A stretch of 14,162 nt of DNA from contig JAPJRA010000012.1 in assembly GCA_030824835.1 (NCBI GenBank), forward strand, positions 1 through 14,162. The letters run 5' to 3'. The position numbers were made by a program, and so were the translations under genes. The notes below the pieces were generated by a model. It made no database searches, was not told the DNA's origin, and worked only from the letters and a program-made list of their open reading frames with translations. Numbering within the stretch: position 1 is the stretch's first letter; each line of letters begins with the position of its first letter. Positions 8,704 through 14,162 of the stretch are shown piece after piece. Source of the stretch: Geminicoccaceae bacterium (lineage in GTDB: Bacteria; Pseudomonadota; Alphaproteobacteria; Geminicoccales; Geminicoccaceae).

Positions 8704-9060
8704 ATGGACACGCTGACGACGCTGTTGGGCACCACACCGGCCGTCTTCATTGGCCTGACCGTGATCCTGGTAGGTGGAGCGGCCATCCTCACCGGCCGCG
8801 CGATCGGCAGCAACTGGAAACCCGCGAGCCAAGTGATCGCCGCCTGCTTCGGTCTCGCACTGGTCGACCGGTTCTTGATCTATGCCCTGTTCCAGGGCAC
8901 GCTCGTGAGCTTTTGGGGCATTCTCGTCCACTATGTCGTGCTGGCGGCGATGGGCTTGGCCGCGTGGCGCATCGCCCGCGTCAGCAAGATGGTGGGCCAG
9001 TACCCGTGGCTCTACGAGCGGACCTCACCTTTCGCGTTCGCCGAGCTACGGAAGAATTGA
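8704..9060 (+). CDS. DUF6867 family small membrane protein of the liv operon
   Basis: The 118-residue integral membrane protein has three hydrophobic segments (about 12-30, 42-64 and 68-92) and a conserved C-terminal cytoplasmic motif MVGQYPWLYERT (96-107). It resembles DUF6867 proteins, which I recall between livF and the binding-protein gene in alphaproteobacterial liv clusters. Its function is not established. The start lies 2 bp after the livF stop, so it is almost certainly in the same transcript and may be an accessory subunit or stabiliser of the LivHM complex. It contains no charged catalytic cluster or nucleotide-binding motif, so an enzymatic role is unlikely. Confidence 0.88.
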   Translation: MDTLTTLLGTTPAVFIGLTVILVGGAAILTGRAIGSNWKPASQVIAACFGLALVDRFLIYALFQGTLVSFWGILVHYVVLAAMGLAAWRIARVSKMVGQYPWLYERTSPFAFAELRKN

Positions 9061-9097
9061 CGCGTCGCAAAGGTTGACCGGCGACGTGGAATGCAGC

Positions 9098-9127
9098 TTG
9101 TCAATATGCTGGTCCAGCACGGATAAT
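9098..9127 (+). promoter_or_regulatory. Sigma-70-type promoter of livK
   Basis: TTGTCA (9098-9103, 5 of 6 to consensus) and GATAAT (9122-9127, 5 of 6) are separated by 18 bp. The predicted start is near 9134 and gives a leader of about 69 bases. This would let the binding protein be made in excess of the membrane subunits, as is usual for periplasmic importers. Confidence 0.55.
9107..9119. promoter_or_regulatory. Palindrome TGCTGG-T-CCAGCA in livK promoter spacer
   Basis: Perfect 6-bp arms around one base lie between the proposed -35 and -10 boxes. A protein bound here would block RNA polymerase, so this is a candidate repressor operator. Confidence 0.45.
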
Positions 9128-9202
9128 CGGGCATGAGCGGCGAAGGCGGGAGCCGGGTGCGCGGGCCGTCGGCCGAAACGAAGCAACGCTAAGGAATGAT
9201 CC

Positions 9203-10303
9203 ATGCGTCGTATGACCACAGCGCTCTTGGGTGCATCGGCACTGGCAGTGCTCGGCGGCAGTGCCGCCTGGGCCGACATCACCATCGCGACCGCCGGCCC
9301 GATGACCGGGCAGTATGCGGTATTCGGCGAGCAGATGAAGCATGGCGCCGAGATGGCGGTGAAGGACATCAACGCCAAGGGCGGCGTCAACGGCGAGAAG
9401 CTGGTGCTCGAGGTCGGTGACGACGCCTGCGACCCGAAGCAGGCCGTTGCGGTGGCCAACCAGTTCGTCAACAAGGGGGTCAAGTTCGTGGCCGGGCATT
9501 TCTGCTCGGGCTCGTCGATCCCAGCCTCGCAGGTCTACAACGAGGAAGGTATCCTTCAGATCTCGCCTGCCTCGACCAATCCCACTCTGACCGAGCAGGG
9601 CTTCGACAACGTCTTCCGCACCTGCGGCCGTGACGACATCCAAGGCCAGTATGCCGCCAACTATGTCGTCGACAACAAGGTCGCGACGAAGATCGCCATC
9701 CTTCACGACAAGACCGCCTACGGCAAGGGTCTGGCCGACGAGTTCAAGAAGGAGCTCAACGCTCGTGGCGTCGAGGAGGTGATGTACGAGGCCATCACCG
9801 CCGGCGACAAGGACTTCACGGCGCTGATCACGAAGCTCAAGGAAGCCGGCGTCGAGCTGATCTATCTCGGTGGCTACCATACCGAAGCCGGTCTGATCAC
9901 ACGTCAGGCGCACGAGCAGGGCCTGAGCGCCAAGATGATGTCCGGCGATGCGCTGGTCGACAAGCAGTACTGGGAGATCACTGGGCCGACCGGCGAGGGC
10001 ACCCTCATGACCTTCGCCCCGGACCCGCGCAAGTCGCCAGCCGCCTCGGAGGTCGTGGCCGAGTTCAAGAGCAGCGGCTACGATCCCGAAGGCTACACGC
10101 TCTACACCTACGCTGCCATCCAGGCCTATGCCGACGCGGTCACCAAGGCCGGCTCGACCGACGTCGAGGCGGTAGCCGAGGCTCTGCGTGACGGCAGCTA
10201 CGAGACGGTGCTGGGCACCTTGGCCTTCAACGACAAGGGCGACGTCAAGGAGCCCAAGTACGTCATGTATGTCTGGAAGGACGGCAATTACGGCGAGCTC
10301 TGA
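9203..10303 (+). CDS. livK: Branched-chain amino-acid ABC transporter substrate-binding protein
   Basis: This 366-residue periplasmic binding protein (peripla_BP_6/LivJ-LivK type) has a Sec signal peptide: MRRM, a hydrophobic core, and AAWA cleaved before D25. The mature start ITIATAGPMTGQYAVFGEQ and the ligand region GHFCSGSSIPAS (98-109) and ISPASTNPTLTEQG are typical of leucine/isoleucine/valine binders. C76 and C101 correspond to the family disulphide; C141 is extra. The later AYGKGLADEF and GGYHTEAGLI motifs line the second lobe. AAGGA lies 7 bases before the ATG. It has its own promoter and is closed by a strong terminator. The ligand may be any branched-chain or related amino acid; the sequence does not decide. 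Confidence 0.95.
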   Translation: MRRMTTALLGASALAVLGGSAAWADITIATAGPMTGQYAVFGEQMKHGAEMAVKDINAKGGVNGEKLVLEVGDDACDPKQAVAVANQFVNKGVKFVAGHFCSGSSIPASQVYNEEGILQISPASTNPTLTEQGFDNVFRTCGRDDIQGQYAANYVVDNKVATKIAILHDKTAYGKGLADEFKKELNARGVEEVMYEAITAGDKDFTALITKLKEAGVELIYLGGYHTEAGLITRQAHEQGLSAKMMSGDALVDKQYWEITGPTGEGTLMTFAPDPRKSPAASEVVAEFKSSGYDPEGYTLYTYAAIQAYADAVTKAGSTDVEAVAEALRDGSYETVLGTLAFNDKGDVKEPKYVMYVWKDGNYGEL

Positions 10304-10328
10304 GTCGCGAGGGGCCGCACCGCGATGG

Positions 10329-10358
10329 GAATCGGGCCTTCGGGCCCGATTCTCGTTT
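10329..10358 (+). terminator. Rho-independent terminator after livK
   Basis: GAATCGGGCC and GGCCCGATTC make a perfect 10-bp stem capped by a TTCG tetraloop, followed by TCGTTT. It starts 25 bases after the livK stop. The T-run is short but the stem is very stable. It separates the importer operon from the M20 gene. Confidence 0.85.
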
Positions 10359-10464
10359 GGAGGCGCTGCGGAGCACGATCACCGGGCGGCCTCGGCTGGG
10401 CAAGCACCGGAATTTCCGCCATACCCGTAGCCGTGCCGTGCATCGAGCGGCCGGGAGATCTGAC

Positions 10465-11640
10465 GTGCCGATCGTCAATCGCATAGCCGAGTACCAGGAT
10501 GAGCTGACGGCGTGGCGGCGCCACCTGCACGAGCACCCGGAACTGGGTTTCGAGGAGGTGGTGACGTCGGCGTTCGTGGCCGAGAAGCTGCGTGCCTTCG
10601 GCGTCGATGAGGTGCACACGGGAGTGGGCCGTACCGGCGTCGTGGCGGTGATTCACGGCAGCGCCGGAGGTCGACGGATCGGTCTGCGGGCGGACATGGA
10701 CGCGCTTCCGATCCAGGAAGAGACGAGCCTGCCCTGGGCCTCGAAGTCGGCCGGCAGGATGCATGCCTGCGGTCATGATGGCCACACCACGATGCTTCTC
10801 GGCGCCGCCAAGTACCTGGTCGAGACGCGCAACTTCGCCGGCACGGTCTATCTGATCTTCCAGCCGGCCGAGGAGGGCGGCGGCGGTGGCCGCGTGATGG
10901 TTGGCGACGGCCTGTTCGAGCGCTTTCCAGCCGAGCAGGTGTTCGGTCTGCACAACTGGCCTTATGCCCCGACCGGCAGCTTTGCGATGTGCAAGGGGCC
11001 GGCGATGGCGTCCTCCGACGAGTTCACGATCGAGCTTATCGGCACGGGCTGCCATGCCGCCTGGCCGCATCTCGGACGTGACCCGGTCGTCGCGGCGGCG
11101 GCACTGGTACAGTCGCTGCAGGCACTCGTGTCGCGTGAGGTCGACCCGGTCGACAACGCCGTGATCTCGGTGACCCGAATCGCCGGTGGTGAAGCCTACA
11201 ACATTGTGCCGGAGCGGGTCGAGCTTTGGGGGACCATCCGGACATTCCGCGAGGAGACACGTGCCCGGCTGGTGCGTCGCGTGGCGCAGGTCGCCGAGGG
11301 TGTCGCCGCGGCGCACGGCCTCGAGGTGCGCGTCCGGATGGTGGAGGGCTACCCCGCCACGGTGAACACTCCTCGCGAGGCGCTGCTGGGCGCCGACGCT
11401 GCCGCCGAGATCGTGGGCGAGGCCCAGGTCGAGCGTGACCCGCCGCCCTGCATGGGCTCGGAGGATTTCGCCTTCATGCTGCAGCAGCGCCCGGGCAGCT
11501 ACATCTGGATGGGTACCGGTGCCGACGGGCCTGACCGGCAGCTGCACAGCCCCTATTATGATTTCAATGACGAGGCCCTGCCCTATGGGGTCAGCTACTG
11601 GGTCCGGCTGGTCGAGCGCCTGCTGCCCAAGGCCGCATGA
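10465..11640 (+). CDS. M20 family (M20D) metallo-amidohydrolase
   Basis: The 391-residue cytoplasmic enzyme is of the hippurate hydrolase/IAA-amino-acid hydrolase/N-acyl amino acid amidohydrolase group, which cleaves the amide bond of N-acylated amino acids using two metal ions. Visible sites are RADMDALPIQEE (75-86), the ligands C102 and H104 in HACGHDGH, E136/E137 in QPAEEG, H163 in GLHNWP and H361 in LHSPYYDFND, with SEDFAFMLQ before it. The dimerisation domain motif GCHAAWPHLGRDPV is intact. I chose the GTG at 10465 because GGGAGA lies 7 bases upstream and homology starts there; longer readings begin inside the livK terminator. The next gene overlaps by ATGA. The substrate is unknown, but proximity to the liv importer suggests N-acyl or peptide-like amino-acid conjugates. 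Confidence 0.92.
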   Translation: MPIVNRIAEYQDELTAWRRHLHEHPELGFEEVVTSAFVAEKLRAFGVDEVHTGVGRTGVVAVIHGSAGGRRIGLRADMDALPIQEETSLPWASKSAGRMHACGHDGHTTMLLGAAKYLVETRNFAGTVYLIFQPAEEGGGGGRVMVGDGLFERFPAEQVFGLHNWPYAPTGSFAMCKGPAMASSDEFTIELIGTGCHAAWPHLGRDPVVAAAALVQSLQALVSREVDPVDNAVISVTRIAGGEAYNIVPERVELWGTIRTFREETRARLVRRVAQVAEGVAAAHGLEVRVRMVEGYPATVNTPREALLGADAAAEIVGEAQVERDPPPCMGSEDFAFMLQQRPGSYIWMGTGADGPDRQLHSPYYDFNDEALPYGVSYWVRLVERLLPKAA

Positions 11641-12278
11641 CGGAAGCGCCGACGCCCCCGCAGGCGGGCGCCTACGGCGCCATCTACGCCGATCCGCCAT
11701 GGCGCTTCTCGACCTACTCGGACAAGGGCAAGGGGCGCAGTGCCGAAGCGCACTACGACTGCATGAGCCTGCCCGAGATCAAGGCGATGCCGGTCGGCAA
11801 CTGGGCGGCTCCCAATGCCGCTCTGTTTCTTTGGGCTACCGACCCCATGCTGCAGCACGCCATGGAGGTGATGATGGCGTGGGGGTTCAAGTACAAGACA
11901 GTGGCCTTCTATTGGGTGAAGCTCAACAAGGGCCGGGAAAGCATGTTCCTGACCCCTAGGGACTTTTTCACCGGCATGGGCTTTTGGACGCGCGCCAACC
12001 CGGAAATGTGCCTTCTCGGCACCCGGGGTCATCCCAAACGGCTGCATACCGATGTCCAGAAGCTGCTGCTAGCGCCACGCCGCGAGCATTCCCGCAAGCC
12101 TGAGGTCGCGTATGAGCGGATCGAGCGTCTGGTGGGTGGCCCATATCTGGAGCTGTTCGCGCGTGCCGCGCAACCGGGCTGGGACCGGCTCGGCAACCAG
12201 ACGTCGCTGTTCGACGACGGCCCGGTGCGGACGCGACGGCGACCGTCGCGGGAACCGTCGTCGAAACCCGCAAATTAA
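11637..12278 (+). CDS. MT-A70 family adenine methyltransferase
   Basis: The product has 213 residues and belongs to the MT-A70/IME4-like family of S-adenosylmethionine-dependent N6-adenine methyltransferases. The catalytic DPPW is at 19-22 (YADPPWRF), and the N-terminal half has the typical HYDCMSLPEIKAMPV stretch. LFLWATDPMLQHAMEVM and the FLTPRDFFTGMGFWTRANPE block follow. The region near the C-terminus reads PYLELFARAAQPGWDRLGNQ, the conserved closing motif. A basic, proline-rich tail (RTRRRPSREPSSKP) may bind nucleic acid. It overlaps the M20 gene stop by ATGA, so it is translated by coupling. No restriction enzyme, phage gene or recognition subunit is adjacent, making it a solitary methyltransferase. 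The target (DNA or RNA) and sequence specificity are not readable. Confidence 0.92.
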   Translation: MTEAPTPPQAGAYGAIYADPPWRFSTYSDKGKGRSAEAHYDCMSLPEIKAMPVGNWAAPNAALFLWATDPMLQHAMEVMMAWGFKYKTVAFYWVKLNKGRESMFLTPRDFFTGMGFWTRANPEMCLLGTRGHPKRLHTDVQKLLLAPRREHSRKPEVAYERIERLVGGPYLELFARAAQPGWDRLGNQTSLFDDGPVRTRRRPSREPSSKPAN

Positions 12279-12288
12279 CCGTGACGCG

Positions 12289-12293
12289 GATTC
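12289..12293. promoter_or_regulatory. GANTC site (GATTC) in the upstream region
   Basis: A single GATTC, the site methylated by CcrM in alphaproteobacteria, lies in the 128-bp gap that also holds the CtrA-type box. One occurrence may be chance; it is noted because cell-cycle promoters often carry both. Confidence 0.3.
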
Positions 12294-12307
12294 CGCCTTC
12301 CCTTGAT

Positions 12308-12321
12308 CATCCCCAGGGATG
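12308..12321. promoter_or_regulatory. Inverted repeat CATCCC-CA-GGGATG
   Basis: Perfect 6-bp arms around CA lie about 43 bp upstream of the CtrA-type box in the gap before the 183-residue gene. It could be an operator, or a weak hairpin after the methyltransferase gene; there is no T-run. Confidence 0.3.
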
Positions 12322-12362
12322 CAAAAGGTAGAAGATCCGCGGTTTACCTGCATGCCGGAGGC

Positions 12363-12378
12363 GTTAAGATCATCTTAA
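12363..12378 (-). promoter_or_regulatory. CtrA-type box TTAA-N7-TTAAC
   Basis: On the minus strand the sequence reads TTAAGATGATCTTAAC, an exact match to the TTAA-N7-TTAAC consensus of the alphaproteobacterial cell-cycle regulator CtrA. The core is also a 15-bp dyad (TTAAGAT-C-ATCTTAA), so it reads well on both strands. It is an isolated AT-rich island in GC-rich DNA, ending 28 bp before the ATG of the downstream gene. At that distance it could overlap a -35 with a very short leader, or act by repression. Confidence 0.55.
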
Positions 12379-12406
12379 GCAGCGTCTTGGCAGGACGGCG
12401 GTCGAC

Positions 12407-12958
12407 ATGGCGAGAGAGCGTTATCCCGGCGAGCGGCGCGGCCTCAGCCTCTTCCTTGAGGATCTTCGGCAGGCGGCTGCGCGGGTGTGCGGGGCAGAAT
12501 CGATCCTGGCCTACGCCATTCGCCGTGCCCTGCGCAGCGGCGATCTCGACCACCTCCGGCACGCGCGAATGATCTTCAATCATCTGCCGCGAGAGCAGCG
12601 GCGCGAGCTGTCGGCTGCCTGCGTCGTCCGCGGTGGCGAGAGCCGGCCCGCCGCGCATCAGCTGCTCGAACGCTACAGCCAGCGTACTCCCGCGCCGTTC
12701 ATCTCGTTCGAGAGCACGGGTGATGCGGCACCGGACCGCACGGCCAGCGTCTCACTGACCCATGAGCTGTTGCCGGCCAGTCCTGTGCGGGTCATGGTGA
12801 GTCCAGGCACGCTGCCACGCTCGGCGGCCGGCGACCTGCGTCGGATCGCCGCCATGATCGAACGTGACCGGCGCCTGCTGTCCGAACATTACTGGCGCCG
12901 GGGTGATGCCAGAACCGACGAAGAGGAGCCGCCTCAGGCCCCGAAATCTTCGTCGTAG
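12407..12958 (+). CDS. Hypothetical protein, 183 residues, CtrA-box upstream
   Basis: I do not recognise the family. Residues 10-75 look like a compact helical domain (LSLFLEDLRQAAARV, ILAYAIRRALRSGDL, HARMIFNHLPREQRREL). A less regular middle follows with a hydrophobic stretch SLTHELLPASPVRVMV, then a helix RRIAAMIERDRRLLSEHYWRR (about 144-164) and an acidic, proline-rich tail DEEEPPQAPKSSS. There is no signal peptide, membrane segment or known catalytic motif. The ATG at 12407 has only a modest AGGA about 11 bases upstream; codon use matches neighbours. It may be transcribed from its own CtrA-controlled promoter or read through from the methyltransferase. The last 25 bp overlap the trcR-like gene tail to tail. 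Confidence 0.7.
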   Translation: MARERYPGERRGLSLFLEDLRQAAARVCGAESILAYAIRRALRSGDLDHLRHARMIFNHLPREQRRELSAACVVRGGESRPAAHQLLERYSQRTPAPFISFESTGDAAPDRTASVSLTHELLPASPVRVMVSPGTLPRSAAGDLRRIAAMIERDRRLLSEHYWRRGDARTDEEEPPQAPKSSS

Positions 12959-13530
12959 GCCGGCATCGACGGCTGCGGCGGCTGCGTCCCGCCCCCGTCC
13001 TTGCCCTGCTCCATCTTGGCCCTGAGCACGGCATCGTCGAGCTCGATCTGCCCACATAGGCCGAGCAGCACAGGATCGCGCGGCCGGATCTCCTGGCTCT
13101 TCCAATGGGTCCTGTCGCGCACGGCCTGCACCGTAGCCTTGGTAGTGCCCAACAGCTTGCAGACCTGCTGGTCGTTCAGCTCGGGATGGTGGCGCAGCAG
13201 CCAGGCTATCGCGTCGGGACGGTCCTGGCGCTTGGACAGCGGCGTGTAGCGCGGCTCCTTGCGCTTGGGCGGCTTGACGTCCGAGGCGATCGAGCGGAGC
13301 AGCTTCAGCCTTGCCTTGGGGTCGGCCTCGGCGCGCTGGATCTCGGGGCGGGTAAGCATGCCCGCGCCAACCGGATCGAGCCCCCGGACTCCGGTCGCCA
13401 CCTCACCGTCGGCAATCCCCTTCACCTCGAGCGCATGCAGGCCGCAGAAATCGGCGATCTGGTCGAACGTCAGGCTCGTGTTCTCGACCAGCCAGACGGC
13501 CGTGGCCTTCGGCATCAAGGGGCGGTCCAT
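12934..13530 (-). CDS. trcR: TrcR-type cell-cycle transcriptional regulator (DUF1013)
   Basis: This 198-residue protein belongs to the DUF1013 family, annotated as the cell cycle transcriptional regulator TrcR and found across alphaproteobacteria. The N-terminus MPKATAVWLVENTSLTFDQIADFCGLH is highly characteristic. Two helix-turn-helix-like segments are visible: residues 21-43 (TFDQIADFCGLHALEVKGIA) and 119-140 (NDQQVCKLLGTTKATVQAVRDR), separated by a basic linker KPPKRKEPRYTP. A disordered glycine/proline-rich tail ends in YDEDFG. GGGAG lies 7 bases before the ATG at 13530. The overlap of its last 25 bp with the convergent hypothetical gene leaves no room for a terminator. Cytoplasmic DNA or RNA-polymerase binding is expected from the family. 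Confidence 0.93.
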   Translation of the reverse strand: MDRPLMPKATAVWLVENTSLTFDQIADFCGLHALEVKGIADGEVATGVRGLDPVGAGMLTRPEIQRAEADPKARLKLLRSIASDVKPPKRKEPRYTPLSKRQDRPDAIAWLLRHHPELNDQQVCKLLGTTKATVQAVRDRTHWKSQEIRPRDPVLLGLCGQIELDDAVLRAKMEQGKDGGGTQPPQPSMPAYDEDFGA

Positions 13531-13600
13531 GCGATACTCCCGGAAAGTCGACGCGACGCAGGCAGCTAATATGAGCCCCCGCAGTTAGGCTTGGCGGCCG

Positions 13601-13626
13601 GTGCCGTCAAGCCACGGAGCCGGCAC
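13601..13626. promoter_or_regulatory. Inverted repeat GTGCCG ... CGGCAC
   Basis: Six-base perfect arms (13601-13606 and 13621-13626) lie around a 14-base loop, about 70 bp upstream of the trcR-like start. It may be a leader hairpin if the transcript starts beyond it, or chance in GC-rich sequence. Confidence 0.25.
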
Positions 13627-13701
13627 TAGCCGGGTTTCGCCACGGGCTGCCGGGCATTGTCACCTGATGCGGCCCTGCTGGCGGTCTCGGGGGCCTTCCC
13701 G

Positions 13702-13745
13702 AGCTCCCGCGCTGCCGGTACCACCCGCACCGGGTGGCGGGAGCT
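13702..13745. repeat. Nested two-stage hairpin in the intergenic region
   Basis: The outer arms AGCTCCCG (13702-13709) and CGGGAGCT (13738-13745) enclose an inner stem CCACCC/GGGTGG (13721-13726 and 13732-13737) with loop GCACC. An 11-base bulge sits on one side. Fourteen base pairs in total make a stable structure. No gene ends here, so it is not an obvious terminator; a small RNA or attenuator is possible. Confidence 0.4.
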
Positions 13746-13970
13746 GCGTTGGGCGTCACCCCTAATCGTATCCCGGTATGTATAACTGCGCGGACCGTTG
13801 CGGCGCCGAGCCGAGGGCGATTGGCGTCGAAGCCCGCAGAAACAATGACGATTGACGCGCTGCCAGCCGCCTTCCTCAACCCACAATTGACCTATTGGAT
13901 AGAAAAATAACCTTGAGCCATTGTGATGCTCTCGGTAGCTGTGCGTCATATCAAGCAATGGAGGAACTAA

Positions 13971-14162
13971 ATGTTCAAAATAATATCGGGTTTGTTCGGA
14001 CTATCACTTCTCATGAGCGCAGCTGGCGCCAACGCGGCGGATGTTCCCGCAAATAGGAATACAAAATCTGTGCTACCAAAGGGGGCCGGTGGACTGATCG
14101 GACAGTTTGAAAAACTGCTCGACGCAGATTGGCATAAATTTCCGATCAAGAAAGGTGATCAT
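13971..14162 (+). CDS. Putative secreted protein (partial, 3' end off window)
   Basis: Sixty-four codons are visible before the right edge. The N-terminus MFKIISGLFGLSLLMSAAGANA is a clear Sec signal peptide with AXA cleavage around residues 20-23. The mature part begins DVPANRNTKSVLPKGAGGL and continues QFEKLLDADWHKFP. I do not recognise the family. GGAGGAA lies 5 bases before the ATG, a strong ribosome site. The codons are AT-richer (AAA, ATA, AAT, TTT) than every other gene in the window, suggesting recent acquisition or an expression-related bias. The product should be periplasmic or exported. Confidence 0.75.
   Translation, partial: MFKIISGLFGLSLLMSAAGANAADVPANRNTKSVLPKGAGGLIGQFEKLLDADWHKFPIKKGDH

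Larger units (their letters stand above)
13531..13970. other. Intergenic region with no convincing gene
   Basis: These 440 bp separate the divergent trcR-like gene from the gene at 13971. Minus-strand open frames of 90-110 codons exist but have poor starts and an arginine/proline/serine-rich composition typical of non-coding GC-rich DNA. Hairpins are seen at 13601-13626 and 13702-13745. From about 13860 the sequence becomes clearly AT-richer. No tRNA, att site or transposon end was recognised. A TTGACC at 13887-13892 could be a -35, but no good -10 follows at the right distance. Confidence 0.6.

Noticed and set aside
10288..11700. A 470-codon minus-strand frame opposite the M20 gene
   Set aside because: It has no recognisable domain, while the plus strand encodes a full M20D enzyme with all metal ligands, so it is an antisense shadow.
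13607..13958. Minus-strand frames of 90 and 110 codons in the long intergenic region
   Set aside because: Starts are TTG or poorly placed, with no ribosome site of note. The composition is Arg/Pro/Ser-rich and no domain is recognisable.

Overview
The window comes from a GC-rich alphaproteobacterium, most likely of the Rhodospirillales/Geminicoccales type. The evidence is the high G+C with matching codon use, a DUF1013/TrcR cell-cycle regulator, a DUF6867 protein inside a branched-chain amino-acid (liv) operon (a combination I associate with alphaproteobacteria), and a CtrA-type TTAA-N7-TTAAC box. No tRNA, rRNA, CRISPR array, insertion sequence or integrase was seen.

Layout. (1) 1-2155, minus strand: an SMP-30/gluconolactonase-type lactonase followed 12 bp later by a cytosine-deaminase-like amidohydrolase that runs off the left edge. 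(2) 2308-3330, plus strand: a HIT-family protein and a 150-residue hypothetical protein whose upstream region holds a perfect 16-bp palindrome. (3) 3296-4654, minus strand: a TTC38-type tetratricopeptide protein whose 3' end overlaps the hypothetical gene tail to tail. (4) 4918-10303, plus strand: a complete ABC importer for branched-chain or related amino acids, in the order livH, livM, livG, livF, a DUF6867 membrane protein and livK. The first five are packed with ATGA overlaps or 2-3 bp gaps. A sigma-54-like promoter (GG-N10-GC) precedes livH. A separate sigma-70-like promoter, with a palindrome between its -35 and -10 boxes, precedes livK. A strong UUCG-loop terminator follows livK. (5) 10465-12278, plus strand: an M20D metallo-amidohydrolase translationally coupled (ATGA) to an MT-A70 adenine methyltransferase. 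(6) 12407-13530: an unknown 183-residue protein with a CtrA box just upstream, overlapping tail to tail with the TrcR regulator gene. (7) 13531-14162: about 440 bp with no convincing gene, containing hairpins and becoming AT-richer, then the start of a small secreted protein cut by the right edge.

How the genes fit together. The importer is the backbone: periplasmic LivK delivers an amino acid or small amide to LivHM, powered by LivGF. The M20 amidohydrolase just downstream could deacylate an imported conjugate, but it lies beyond a terminator and may be independent. The sigma-54-like site suggests nitrogen control of the membrane and ATPase genes, while livK appears to have its own constitutive or repressor-controlled promoter. 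The right-hand block carries cell-cycle signatures (CtrA box, a GANTC site, TrcR), with an adenine methyltransferase of a different family nearby. No clearly new defence or mobile system is visible; the observations most worth testing are regulatory.
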